This document shows, in pieces, positions 1 to 9,084 of a DNA stretch of 64,000 nucleotides (position 1 is its first letter; each line of letters opens with the position of its first letter). The notes under the pieces were generated by a model that was given only the letters and a program-made list of their open reading frames with translations, was not told where the DNA came from and did no database searches. Origin of the DNA: Streptomyces profundus (GTDB lineage Bacteria; Actinomycetota; Actinomycetes; Streptomycetales; Streptomycetaceae); contig NZ_CP082362.1 of NCBI RefSeq assembly GCF_020740535.1, positions 4,462,501-4,526,500 of the forward strand, given 5' to 3'. The translations under genes and the position numbers were made by a program.

Positions 1-1661
1 ACGTGCGCGGCGACTGGCTCAGCGAGACGGTCAACGGCCGCACCCTGACCGTCGCCAGGGACGCCCTGGGGCAGGTCGTCGAGCGCACCACGCCGGCCGG
101 CGTGCACAGTGCCTGGGCCTACGCGGGGTTCGCCACCCCCACCGCGCTGACCGTCGACGGACGCACCGTCGCGTTCAGCAGGACGGCCCACGGGCGGGGC
201 GTCGCCCGGACCTACGGGGGCCAACTGACCGTCTCCGTCGCCCTGGACGCCGCCGGGCGGCCCACCGACCAGCTGGTCACCGGGCCAGCCGGGCGGGACA
301 TCGCACGGCACTCGTACTCCTACCGCGCCGACCACCACCTCACGGGGCTGACCGGCCCCGGCGGGCCCACCGAGTTCACCCTCGACCCGAGGGGGCGGGT
401 CACCGCCGTGGACGGCCCGGCGGGCGAGGAGCGTTACGCCTACACCGAGACGGGCGACCAGGCCGAGGCCGGGTGGCCGCGTGGCGAGCCCGCCTCGGCC
501 GGGCCACGGAGCTACACCGGCACCCTGCTGACCGACGCCGGACGCACCCACTACACCTACGACGCCGCCGGCCGGGTGGTCGCCAGACGGCGGAAGAACC
601 TCTCCAAGAAGCCGGACACCTGGGCCTACACCTGGGACGCCGACGACCGGCTGACCTCCGTCACCACCCCGGACGGCACCGTCTGGCGCTACCGCTACGA
701 CGCCTTCGGCCGCCGCACCGCCAAGGAACGCCTGGGCCAGGACGGCCGCACCCCCGTCGAGCTGACCGACTTCACCTGGCAGGACACCAACCTCGTCGAG
801 CAGACCGCCACCGGCGGCGACGCCCGGGGGCCGTCCACCCTCACGTGGGAGCACGAGGGCACCACGCCGCTGCTCCAGCTGGAGAGCGCGGGCCACTCCG
901 CCGCCCAGCAGGAGGTGGACCGGCGGTTCCACGCGATCGTCTCCGACCTGGTCGGCCGGCCCACGCTGCTGATCGACGAACGGGACGAACAGTGGGAGAC
1001 GGCCTGGGAGTCCCGCACCACCCTCTGGGGCGCGCCGCTGCCGGGCGGCCCCGACGGGACGGACACGCCGCTGCGTTTCCCCGGCCAGTACGCCGACGAG
1101 GAGACCGGCTGGCACTACAACCACCACCGGCACTACGACCCGGAGACCGGTCGCTACGTCACCGCCGACCCGCTCGGCCTCGCCCCGGCGGAGAACCCCC
1201 GGGTCTATGTGCACAACCCGCTGACCTGGTCGGACCCGCTGGGCCTCGCGCCCCACTCCGCGCTGATCACCGGGTTCCGGCTACAGACCCTGCACCGGCT
1301 GAGCCGGCGGATGTTGGTGGACGGGTCGGGCAACGTCTCCATCGCCGGTCGGCAGCATCTCTATGTCAACCTCAGCAACGACATCAGACACACGCTCAAC
1401 TTCCGTGGCGGGCAGGGGGAGATCGTCTCCTTCCAGCTGCGGCAGAGCTTCCTGGACCGGGTGCGGAGCACCGCCATCCCGCAGCGGAACCCGGGCAACT
1501 ACACGCCCGAGCAGTGGAAGCAGATGAAGCAGACCCACCCGGAGATCTCCGACCCGACGAAGGGAGACGATCTCTACGGACTGCCGGGCAGTATGCTCGA
1601 CGAGTTCCAGGACGCCATCATTCCCGGCTCCGGAAAGATCATCAAGAACGGGTCGAGCTGA
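1..1661 (+). CDS. RHS/YD-repeat polymorphic toxin, C-terminal part (5' end outside window)
   Basis: The frame is open from the left edge, so the gene starts before the window; about 552 residues are visible. It carries YD-type repeats (for example YTYDAAGRV) and, near visible residues 355-416, the RHS core with RFPGQYADEETGWHYN and RYVTADPLGL, ending in SDPLGLA. That core normally precedes a variable toxin domain. The tail of about 136 residues after it differs completely from the tail of the next RHS gene. It contains a segment rich in hydrophobic strands (GEIVSFQLRQSFLDRV). I do not recognise a toxin family with certainty; an ADP-ribosyltransferase-like fold is only a guess. The next gene starts 40 bases downstream and is the natural immunity candidate. 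Family knowledge: RHS proteins encapsulate and deliver C-terminal toxins against neighbouring cells. Confidence 0.9.
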   Translation, partial: VRGDWLSETVNGRTLTVARDALGQVVERTTPAGVHSAWAYAGFATPTALTVDGRTVAFSRTAHGRGVARTYGGQLTVSVALDAAGRPTDQLVTGPAGRDIARHSYSYRADHHLTGLTGPGGPTEFTLDPRGRVTAVDGPAGEERYAYTETGDQAEAGWPRGEPASAGPRSYTGTLLTDAGRTHYTYDAAGRVVARRRKNLSKKPDTWAYTWDADDRLTSVTTPDGTVWRYRYDAFGRRTAKERLGQDGRTPVELTDFTWQDTNLVEQTATGGDARGPSTLTWEHEGTTPLLQLESAGHSAAQQEVDRRFHAIVSDLVGRPTLLIDERDEQWETAWESRTTLWGAPLPGGPDGTDTPLRFPGQYADEETGWHYNHHRHYDPETGRYVTADPLGLAPAENPRVYVHNPLTWSDPLGLAPHSALITGFRLQTLHRLSRRMLVDGSGNVSIAGRQHLYVNLSNDIRHTLNFRGGQGEIVSFQLRQSFLDRVRSTAIPQRNPGNYTPEQWKQMKQTHPEISDPTKGDDLYGLPGSMLDEFQDAIIPGSGKIIKNGSS

Positions 1662-1700
1662 GCCGCGACGCAGCGGGCCGAGCGCGCGGAGGGAGACGCC

Positions 1701-2261
1701 GTGGACGACGCCGTGGACGAGCTGGTGGCCGAGCGACGCCGCCTCACGCACCGGCCCCCCGACGACGAGGGCATCCCCGCGTTCGCCTACCTGGAGGTAC
1801 GTCCCGGGGCGGCCGCTGAGGACTACGTCCACCGCCTCCGCGCCGTCCTCGACCCGACGTTGGCCATCGCGGCGACGGCGGACTTCGACGCGGCCGAGCT
1901 GCCGACGGGCGGCATCCCCGACTGGTTCGCCCGCGTCTCGGGCCAGGAGCCGCCCGCCGCACCGGAGTTCGCCGCCGCCGGCCGCGAGCGCTACGCGGCC
2001 CACCCGGGAACGGACGGCCCCTGGGAGCTCAGGGACTGGCTCTCCCGCTTCGAACCGGAGTACGGCATGCGCGGTTGGGCCTGGTGGGACATCACCGCGC
2101 CCGCCCCCGACCGGCTGCGGATCTGGGTGGACTGCGGCACCGAGCCCTGGTTCGCCCACCTCGACCTGCTGTGGCTCGCCTACACCGCCGGCGCTGCCCG
2201 GGTCACCCCGCCCGAGGTGGTGGAGAGCGTCATCTGGTCCACCGAGCCGCCGGCCGGCTGA
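1701..2261 (+). CDS. hypothetical protein, putative immunity to the upstream RHS toxin
   Basis: A 186-residue acidic, tryptophan-rich soluble protein with no signal peptide or membrane segment. The GTG start at 1701 is preceded by a GGAGGGAG-like ribosome binding site. I do not recognise a family. The immunity role is inferred only from position: it lies 40 bases downstream of a gene ending in an RHS variable toxin domain, in the same direction, as cognate immunity genes usually do. A conserved hypothetical unrelated to the toxin is the alternative. Confidence 0.75.
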   Translation: MDDAVDELVAERRRLTHRPPDDEGIPAFAYLEVRPGAAAEDYVHRLRAVLDPTLAIAATADFDAAELPTGGIPDWFARVSGQEPPAAPEFAAAGRERYAAHPGTDGPWELRDWLSRFEPEYGMRGWAWWDITAPAPDRLRIWVDCGTEPWFAHLDLLWLAYTAGAARVTPPEVVESVIWSTEPPAG

Positions 2262-2321
2262 CAGTGCCGCCGGGTAGCCTCCGGGAGCACCACGCCCACA
2301 CCGGCCCGGAGGACGAGACCC

Positions 2322-2774
2322 ATGACCGAGCAGCGCGCAGCCGAGGGAACACCAGGCGCAGGCCCCGATGTCGACGTCCGGGGCGGTGTCAACATCGCGA
2401 TGAAGATACCGGCGGCCGACTACGCGGCCACGGTGGCCTTCTACCGCGAGACCCTCGGCCTGGAGGTCATCGACGAGGCCGAGGGCGAGGCCACCGGCTC
2501 CGTCGGCGTCACCCGCACCCACGCCTTCCGCTTCGGCCCCACCACGCTCTGGCTGGACCAGGTCGACGGCCTGGCCCGTTCCGATCTCTGGCTCGAACTG
2601 CGCACGTCGGCCCTGGAGTCAGCCGTCGAACACCTGGCCGCCGCCGGCCATCGCACCTGCGACGAGATCGAGCCCTTCGTCGACCCGAACACCCGGGCCC
2701 ACTGGATCAGGAACCCGGCTGGCGTCGTCCACGTCCTCGCGGAGCATCAGCCGGAGGATGAGCCGGTCCGCTGA
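2322..2774 (+). CDS. VOC (glyoxalase/bleomycin-resistance/dioxygenase) family protein
   Basis: A 150-residue protein with the single-domain VOC pattern. An initial strand (NIAMKIPAADYAATVAFYRETLGLEV) leads into a helix, followed by a second beta-alpha-beta-beta-beta unit ending in NTRAHWIRNPAGVVHVLAEH. The family binds a divalent metal or small ligands and includes glyoxalases, dioxygenases and antibiotic-binding proteins; the substrate here cannot be told. The ATG at 2322 has GGAGG nine bases upstream. A hairpin about 45 bases past the stop suggests it ends its own transcript, so it probably is not part of the RHS module although it sits between the two RHS genes. Confidence 0.85.
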   Translation: MTEQRAAEGTPGAGPDVDVRGGVNIAMKIPAADYAATVAFYRETLGLEVIDEAEGEATGSVGVTRTHAFRFGPTTLWLDQVDGLARSDLWLELRTSALESAVEHLAAAGHRTCDEIEPFVDPNTRAHWIRNPAGVVHVLAEHQPEDEPVR

Positions 2775-2818
2775 ACACCCCGCGTGATCAGGTGTGTTGC
2801 GGGGGTGTGCGGGGAATC

Positions 2819-2846
2819 CGGCGGGAACCGCCGCGCCGTCCTTTTC
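2819..2846 (+). terminator. putative rho-independent terminator after the VOC gene
   Basis: A 6-bp perfect stem (CGGCGG, loop GAA, CCGCCG; 2819-2833) is followed a few bases later by CTTTTC. It lies between the VOC stop and the second RHS gene. The stem is short, so it may act weakly. Confidence 0.45.
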
Positions 2847-3011
2847 GTGTCCCAGAGGGAATGACCGGCGGTTTTTCATGATCTATCGTGGTCTCATCAC
2901 ATGAGCATGACCGCTGCTCAATGCCCGTGACGGCGTCATCCCGGCCCGATCAGCCGGTCCCTCCGACGCCGAGGTCGGCCCGACCAGCCGACCGCGTTCC
3001 AAGGGGGTCCG

Positions 3012-6000
3012 GTGCGCCCATCCGACTGGAGTCCGGTAGACCTGGACACCGATCCGACTCCGGGAGATCCGGACGACGTCCGCGAACTCGCCTCGGATCT
3101 GCGGGAGTTCTCCGACGACGTCGGCGAGGCGCTCGGCAAGATCCGGGGCCTCGCCTCGGAGCGCGCGGTGCTGGACTGGGCCGGCCTCTCCGCCGACACG
3201 TTCCGCCGCGAGTTCGAGGGCGTCCCCGACAACCTGACCAAACTGGAGGACTCCTACGCCCTCTGCGCCGACGCCCTCGACGGCTACTGGCCCACACTCC
3301 AGACGGCGCAGGGCATGGCGGGCCGCGCGCTGGACCGGGCGATCTCGGCGCAGGCCGATCTGCTCAGCGCCCAGTCCGCGCTGAGCGACGCCGAGGACTG
3401 GGTGGGCCGGGCCGGCGACGAGGCCGAACGCCTCCGGGAGGAGGGGCGGCGCGACAACGTCGAGCCCCCGGACGAGGACACCGTCCGCAACGCCACCCGC
3501 GACCACCGGGCGGCCGAGTCCGCCGCGACCGCCGCCCAGGGGCGGGTCGACGACGCCCAGGAACGGCTCTCCGCCGCCCGCCAACTGGCCCTCGAAGCAC
3601 GCGAGATGCGCGAGGAAGCGGCTCGCGTCTGCGCCCAGGGCGTCGATGAGGCGAGCGACGCCGGCATCCAGAACCGCAAGTGGTGGCAGAAGGCCATCGA
3701 CTGGGTGACCGACAACTGGGACACCATCGTCGACATCGCCAAGGCCATCGTCGCCGTGCTCGGCATCGTCGTGATGATCATCGGCGGCCCCCTGGCCTGG
3801 ATCGTCCTGGCCGCCGCCCTGATCGTCCTCGCCGACACCCTGATCAAATACGCCAAGGGAGAGGCGGGCCTGCTCGACGTCGCGTTCGCCGCCCTCGACT
3901 GCATCCCCGGCATGAAGGGCCTGACCACCCTCGGCGGCCTGGCCGCTGGACTCAAGGGCATCAGGAGCGCGGCCAGTACGGGCCTGCGCGGTCTGCGCGA
4001 GGGCGCGCTGGGGTTGGGCCGCCGGGTCAGGGGCGACGGAGTGCCGATGGGCGGGCGAAACGCCTGTGGTGACCCGGTGGACGTGGCGACCGGGGAGCTG
4101 TTGATGTCCGCCACCGACGTCGAACTGCCCGGTGTGCTGCCCCTGGTGGTGGAGCGGCACCACATCTCCACCTACCGCGCCGGCGGGTTGTTCGGCTCCT
4201 CGTGGGCTTCCACGCTGGACCAGCGGCTCCTGTTGGACGACCACGGGGTACGGCTGTTCACCGCCGACGGCATGACGCTGGTCTATCCCCGACCGATCCC
4301 CGGCGAGACGGTGCTCCCGGTGGAGGGCCCCCGCTGGCAGCTGTACTGGGACGGCCAGCCCCAGGCGCCGATGTCGGTGCACCAACGGGAGAGCGGACGG
4401 ACCCTGCACTTCGCCCCCACGCCGGGCCGGCGGGGTGGCGAGCTGCCGCTGATCGCGATCACCGACCGCAACGCCAACCGCGTCCAGTTCGCCTATGACG
4501 CGGCCGGCGCGCTCACCGACGTCCACCACTCGGGCGGCTACCACCTGGGCGTCACGACCGAGAACGGCCGGATCACCACGCTGCGGCTGCTCAGCGACCC
4601 CACCGAACCCACTCTGCTGTCGTACGGCTACGACGCGGCCGGGCTGCTCTCGGAGATCCGCAACTCCTCCGGCCTGCCGCTGCGCTTCGGCTACGACGCG
4701 CACGCCCGGATGTCCCGCTGGGAGGACCGCAACGGCTACTGGTACTCCTACGAGTACGACGCCGAGGGCCGCTGTGTCTTCACCACGGGCACCGATCGGG
4801 CCCTGGAGTATCGCTACGCCTACGACCCCGAGAACCTGCGCACCACCGTCACCGACTCCCTGGGCCACGCCACGCTCTACGAGTTCAACGACAGCTTCCA
4901 GACCGTTGCCGAGACGGACCCGCTGGGCCACCGCACCATCCGTGCGTGGGACCGCTACGACCGCACCCTCGCGGAGACCGACCCGCTCAGCCGCACCACC
5001 CGGTACACCTACGACGCGGACGGGAATCTGACGCTGGTCGTCCGCCCCGAGGGCTCCCAACTGGCCGTCGAGTACAACGAGTGGCACCAGCCCACCGCGA
5101 TAACCCAGCCGGACGGCAGTGTGTGGCGGCAGAGTTACGACACACGGGGCAACCGCACCATCGCCATGGACCCGGCCGGAGCGCGCACCCGCTACACCTA
5201 CGAGCGCGGCGCCGTCACCTCCATCACCGACCCCTTGGGCCGGCGCACCCGGATCAGTTGCGACGCCGCCGGGCTGCCCCTGCTGGTCTCCGATCCGCTC
5301 GGTGGCGAGGTGACGCTGGTCCGCGACGCGTTGGGGCGGCCGATCCGGGTCACCGACCCGATGGGCGCCGTGACCACGCTGCGCTGGTCCGTCGAGGGCA
5401 AGCTCCTGCACCGGACCGACCCGGTCGGCGGTACGGAGTCCTTCAGCTGGGACGCCGAGGGGAACCTGCTCAGCCAGACCGATGCCAACGGCGGCACCAC
5501 CCGCTACGCGTTCGGGCCCTTCGACCTGCTGGCACACTGTGTCACGCCCGACGGGGCGACCTACCGCTTCACTCGCGACACCGAGCTGCGGGTGACCCAG
5601 GTCGTCGACCCGCTCGGGGCGGCGTGGGAGTACACCTTCGACCCGGTCGGACGTCTCGTCGCCGAGAAGGACTTCGACGGTCGGACCGTCGAGTACCGTC
5701 GTGACGCGGCGGGACAGCTCGTCGCCCGCACCAATCCCGCCGGACAGAGCACCACCTACAGCTACGACCTCCTCGGGCAGTTGACCGCGCGGGAGACATC
5801 CGAGGGGGACCGGCTCACCTACGCCTACGACGCCCTGGGCCGGGTCACGGCCGCCAGCTCGCCCGGCATCGACCTCGTCCGTGACTTCGACGCACGGGGG
5901 AGCCTGGCCCGGGAGAGCACCAACGGGCACACCCTGAGGCTCGGCCACGACCCCCTCGGCCGGATCCACACCCGGCGGACGCCCACGGGCCACGTCAGCA

Positions 6001-7493
6001 CCTGGACCTACGCCGAGAACGGCCGGCCGGACTCGCTCACCGTCGACGGCAGGACGCTGTCGTTCGCCCATGACGCGGTCGGGCGGGAGACCAGCCGCCG
6101 CGTCGGAGACAACCTGACCTTCGACCAGCGGTGGGACCCGGCTGGCCGCCTGGTGCGGCAGCAACTCACCGGCCCGGGCGGCCAGGTCCTCCAGGACCGT
6201 ACGTTCGCCTATCGTCCGGACCACCACCTCACCGCCCTGACGGAGTCCCAGGGCGGCACCACCGACTTCACCCTCGACCCCGTGGGACGCCCGACGGCGG
6301 TGCGGGGGGCCGCCGGAACGCGGGAGAGCTACGGCTACGACCTCGCCGGCAACCAGCTGACCGCCGACTGGACGACCGCGGGGAGCCCCGGGCTGCCGGC
6401 GTCCGCCGGGGAGAGCGGCGCGGTCGGGGAACGCACCTTCAACGGCACGCTTCTGACCGGTGCGGGAAGGGTGCGGTACGAGTACGACGCCGCCGGCCGA
6501 CCCGTTACCCGCCGCCTCACCCGACTCTCCCGCAAGCCCGACCAGTGGCACTACACCTGGAACGCGTTGGACCAACTGGTCCAGACGGTCACCCCCGACG
6601 GCACCGTCTGGCGTTACCGGTACGACCCCTTCGGCCGTCGGGTGGCGAAGGAGCGTCTCGGCGACGACGGCGTCACCGTGGTCGAACGCTGCCGGTTCAC
6701 CTGGCACGACACCGATCTGATCGAGCAGGAGACCACCGGGGAGGACGGCAACCCGGTGGCCCTCACCTGGAACCATCACGATTCCCGCCCCCTCACCCAG
6801 ACCCGGCACACCGCCAGCCAGGCCGAGACCGACCGCCAGTTCCTCGCGATCGTCACCGATGTGGTGGGGGCGCCAACGCAGTTGGTCGAGGAGACGGGAG
6901 ACGTGGTGTGGCGGGCGCGCGCCACCCTCTGGGGCGTGCGCACGGAGCCGTCGTCGTCGGAGTCGGCCGACACACCGCTGCGCTTCCCCGGTCAGTACGC
7001 CGACCGGGAGACCGGTTGGCACTACAACTACTTCAGACACTACGACCCGAGCACCGCCCGCTATGTCACGCAGGATCCGATGGGCCTGCTCCCGGCCCCC
7101 AACCCGCGGACGTACCCCAGCGATCCCCGCCGCTCCATCGACCCCCTCGGCCTGGCCGCGCATCCGGCGCTCGATCTCGATGTCGCGTCCGCGACCGGCG
7201 CCCTCCCGGACCGCGGCGGGTACTCCTTCGCCGGCCGCGCCCTGATGAAACACGCCGGTCGTAACGGCAACCCCAACGGCTGGCCGGTGCCCACCGGAAC
7301 ACAGAACCCCACCGCCTGGAACAGCACGGGCCAGAACATGCTCGACGAGATCCTCACCAACCCGAACTCGGTCACCTCGTCCGGCTATGGAAGAATCGGC
7401 GGCCAGTGGCAGGACACGATCGACGTCCGACTGCCCGACGGGCGCGGCGCCAGATTCTCCACGTCGAGCGTCTTCTCCGGCTTTCTGGACTAG
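3012..7493 (+). CDS. full-length RHS/YD-repeat polymorphic toxin with WXG-like N-terminus
   Basis: A 1493-residue protein. Residues 1-110 form a helical WXG100-like region of the kind that precedes type VII-type export in Gram-positive polymorphic toxins. Residues about 115-215 are an Ala/Glu/Arg-rich coiled coil. About 240-285 hold two hydrophobic segments (IVAVLGIVVMIIGG, WIVLAAALIVLADTL). About 350-430 match the DUF6531-type start of an RHS shell (GDPVDVATGELLMSATDVELPG). YD repeats follow to about 1300, then the core PLRFPGQYADRETGWHYN near 1321, ending in IDPLGLA near 1383. The last 110 residues are the variable toxin; the pattern RALMKHAGR...N...LDEIL...GGQWQDTIDVRLPDGRGARF fits a BECR-type ribonuclease, which is inference. 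The GTG start has AAGGGGG upstream. Confidence 0.93.
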   Translation: MRPSDWSPVDLDTDPTPGDPDDVRELASDLREFSDDVGEALGKIRGLASERAVLDWAGLSADTFRREFEGVPDNLTKLEDSYALCADALDGYWPTLQTAQGMAGRALDRAISAQADLLSAQSALSDAEDWVGRAGDEAERLREEGRRDNVEPPDEDTVRNATRDHRAAESAATAAQGRVDDAQERLSAARQLALEAREMREEAARVCAQGVDEASDAGIQNRKWWQKAIDWVTDNWDTIVDIAKAIVAVLGIVVMIIGGPLAWIVLAAALIVLADTLIKYAKGEAGLLDVAFAALDCIPGMKGLTTLGGLAAGLKGIRSAASTGLRGLREGALGLGRRVRGDGVPMGGRNACGDPVDVATGELLMSATDVELPGVLPLVVERHHISTYRAGGLFGSSWASTLDQRLLLDDHGVRLFTADGMTLVYPRPIPGETVLPVEGPRWQLYWDGQPQAPMSVHQRESGRTLHFAPTPGRRGGELPLIAITDRNANRVQFAYDAAGALTDVHHSGGYHLGVTTENGRITTLRLLSDPTEPTLLSYGYDAAGLLSEIRNSSGLPLRFGYDAHARMSRWEDRNGYWYSYEYDAEGRCVFTTGTDRALEYRYAYDPENLRTTVTDSLGHATLYEFNDSFQTVAETDPLGHRTIRAWDRYDRTLAETDPLSRTTRYTYDADGNLTLVVRPEGSQLAVEYNEWHQPTAITQPDGSVWRQSYDTRGNRTIAMDPAGARTRYTYERGAVTSITDPLGRRTRISCDAAGLPLLVSDPLGGEVTLVRDALGRPIRVTDPMGAVTTLRWSVEGKLLHRTDPVGGTESFSWDAEGNLLSQTDANGGTTRYAFGPFDLLAHCVTPDGATYRFTRDTELRVTQVVDPLGAAWEYTFDPVGRLVAEKDFDGRTVEYRRDAAGQLVARTNPAGQSTTYSYDLLGQLTARETSEGDRLTYAYDALGRVTAASSPGIDLVRDFDARGSLARESTNGHTLRLGHDPLGRIHTRRTPTGHVSTWTYAENGRPDSLTVDGRTLSFAHDAVGRETSRRVGDNLTFDQRWDPAGRLVRQQLTGPGGQVLQDRTFAYRPDHHLTALTESQGGTTDFTLDPVGRPTAVRGAAGTRESYGYDLAGNQLTADWTTAGSPGLPASAGESGAVGERTFNGTLLTGAGRVRYEYDAAGRPVTRRLTRLSRKPDQWHYTWNALDQLVQTVTPDGTVWRYRYDPFGRRVAKERLGDDGVTVVERCRFTWHDTDLIEQETTGEDGNPVALTWNHHDSRPLTQTRHTASQAETDRQFLAIVTDVVGAPTQLVEETGDVVWRARATLWGVRTEPSSSESADTPLRFPGQYADRETGWHYNYFRHYDPSTARYVTQDPMGLLPAPNPRTYPSDPRRSIDPLGLAAHPALDLDVASATGALPDRGGYSFAGRALMKHAGRNGNPNGWPVPTGTQNPTAWNSTGQNMLDEILTNPNSVTSSGYGRIGGQWQDTIDVRLPDGRGARFSTSSVFSGFLD

Positions 7494-7503
7494 GAACCCC
7501 CCT

Positions 7504-7764
7504 ATGCGCAAACGGCCTTTCCGAGATCGCGAGATCGGTATCGTTGATATCGACGACGCGTCCTCCGGCGAGCATGTCATCGAATTCCACGACCCCGCGA
7601 TCGGTGCCACCGGCGCTCACCTGGCGGTGGTGATTCCGGAGGACGGCGGCTGGGAGGACGCGCTGGTGAGCGTCAGCCCGCGCGTGAACGAGATCTCCGC
7701 CGCGTTCGTAACGTGGTCACTGGAGACCGCGCGCGCTATCGCCTTCCCCTCCACCACGACCTGA
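7504..7764 (+). CDS. small hypothetical protein, putative RHS immunity
   Basis: An 86-residue acidic protein (MRKRPFRDREIGIVDIDD...) starting only 10 bases after the RHS stop; its AGGA ribosome binding site overlaps that stop. Tight coupling to a polymorphic toxin gene is the normal layout of an immunity gene, and that is the basis of the call. I recognise no family. In-frame starts exist upstream inside the RHS gene, but they would overlap its toxin domain and lack a ribosome binding site. Confidence 0.6.
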   Translation: MRKRPFRDREIGIVDIDDASSGEHVIEFHDPAIGATGAHLAVVIPEDGGWEDALVSVSPRVNEISAAFVTWSLETARAIAFPSTTT

Positions 7765-7777
7765 CCGCCGCGCATGA

Positions 7778-8173
7778 CTCACCCCATGGCTTCCGCGCCA
7801 TGCCCGAAGGACAGGTGAACGGCGACCAGATCACGGACACCATCCGCGACAACCCCAACCGGGACGCCGGGGACGGCGCCGCCAGGCGCTGACCCCACCG
7901 CGCGACGACCCGAGGGACACCGTCGCCGGCCGTCTGGGATTCCGCGTCGTCAGCACGGATCCCGCAGGGGCGGTCTGCGTCGTCCGCTGCCTCGCGGGGC
8001 CGGCCGTGCGCGGCACGGTGTTCCGCGTCGGGGACGCCGAGTTCCGCCTCGACGAGATCGAGTGGCACGGACGCCAGGTCGACTCCCTCGACCCCACCCA
8101 CCACGGCAGGGCCCGCCTCACCGGCCCGGCCACCGACCAACTGCGCCCCCGGGCCGTGTTGGTGGCCGCATGA
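7778..8173 (+). pseudogene. start-less ORF with EF-Tu domain-2-like beta fold, probably a gene remnant
   Basis: The frame is open from just after a TGA at 7775 to a TGA at 8171 but holds no ATG, GTG or TTG before the conserved part. The recognisable portion (about 7920-8173) reads RLGFRVVSTDPAGAVCVV, then VRGTVFRVGDAEFRLDEI, then RARLTGPATDQLRPRAVLVA. This strand pattern resembles domain 2 of translation GTPases and short Streptomyces proteins built from that domain alone. A different frame (7710-7892) reads through HDSPHGFRAMPEGQVNGDQI to a stop and may be an orphan RHS-associated fragment. I read the stretch as decayed toxin/immunity cargo or a frameshifted small gene. Confidence 0.35.
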
Positions 8174-8367
8174 CGGAACGCGCGCTCCCGTCCCGGGTGT
8201 CGGCGGCGCGGCGGATCGCCCTGGAGGTCGGCTTCGGCGAGAGCTGCGTTCCCGAAGTCGGCCGACTGGACGCCACCGAGGTCCTCACCACCCCGACCAC
8301 CTCGGCAGTCGTCGCGAGCCGCCGTCCGCCGGGGGTGCGGAGTCGTTCGTGTGCGGGCGGTGACTAG
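8170..8367 (+). CDS. short hypothetical protein, translationally coupled
   Basis: A 65-residue frame (MTERALPSRVSAARRIALEV...) whose ATG overlaps the TGA of the preceding start-less frame as ATGA. It shows no family, signal or membrane segment. The overlap is the only reason to think it is or was translated; otherwise it could be chance in high-GC DNA. Confidence 0.25.
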   Translation: MTERALPSRVSAARRIALEVGFGESCVPEVGRLDATEVLTTPTTSAVVASRRPPGVRSRSCAGGD

Positions 8368-8418
8368 GCTGGGCGTCGGTCAGGTGTATGTATTGCCTTC
8401 TGCGGATGCGGAGTTGCT

Positions 8419-9084
8419 GTGGCTCGTCGGAACAGAATCGCGTATGTGGCCGCCGTCGCGGCGGGTGCCTTGCTGCTGACCTCCTGCGGCGGAGGTGACG
8501 ACGGCGGCGAGGACGACGACATCGCGGGCGTCCAGACCCCGACCGAGGACTCCCCCGACCCGGAACCCTCCGAAGACCCCGACCCCACGGAACCGACCGA
8601 CGACGACCGCCCGGAAATCGACCTCGGGCCGGACTTCGAGAACGTCTACGAGGACGACACGACCGGCGACCCAGTCGTGGACGCGGCCCTCCGGGACTTG
8701 CAGGGGTTCGAGGACGCGTTCGCCGAGGCGATCGTCCATCACGAAAGCGATCGTCCGGCTCTGCGCTATTACGCTGCTGGCGAGGCGTTGGATCAGGTGA
8801 TTCGAGTTCTCGATGGCGTCTTCGCCGACGGCGTCTCTACCGTCGGCGCTGCGACGTACTTCAACATGTCGGTGAACGTCCTCGACGAGTCAGCGGCCAC
8901 ATTTAGCTACTGCCGGGACTTCAGCCAGGTCGATACGACTGACTTCGAGACCGGAGAGATCATCGAGGAAGGCAGTGCTGGCGCACCGCCGTCCATGTAC
9001 AGCGGACGTTTGGAACTCGACGACGACGATGTCTGGCAGACGGTGGGATACGACTACGAGTCCGAGTCGACAGGTTGCGAATGA
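8419..9084 (+). CDS. putative lipoprotein
   Basis: A 221-residue protein with a short basic N-terminus (MARRNR), a hydrophobic stretch and a lipobox LTSC with the acylated Cys at residue 23. A Gly/Asp/Glu/Pro/Thr-rich linker to about residue 75 would span the cell wall. The globular part has no family I can name. The GTG start has a weak GGAG-like site. The next gene overlaps it by ATGA, so the two are translated together, and that second product is also exported. The pair precedes the Tad operon but is separated from it by 207 bases, so a role in the pilus is only possible. Confidence 0.8.
   Translation: MARRNRIAYVAAVAAGALLLTSCGGGDDGGEDDDIAGVQTPTEDSPDPEPSEDPDPTEPTDDDRPEIDLGPDFENVYEDDTTGDPVVDAALRDLQGFEDAFAEAIVHHESDRPALRYYAAGEALDQVIRVLDGVFADGVSTVGAATYFNMSVNVLDESAATFSYCRDFSQVDTTDFETGEIIEEGSAGAPPSMYSGRLELDDDDVWQTVGYDYESESTGCE

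Noticed and set aside
2883..7610. 1575-residue minus-strand frame
   Set aside because: It mirrors the full-length RHS gene; its product is a featureless Gly/Val/Arg-rich sequence, a typical shadow of high-GC coding DNA.
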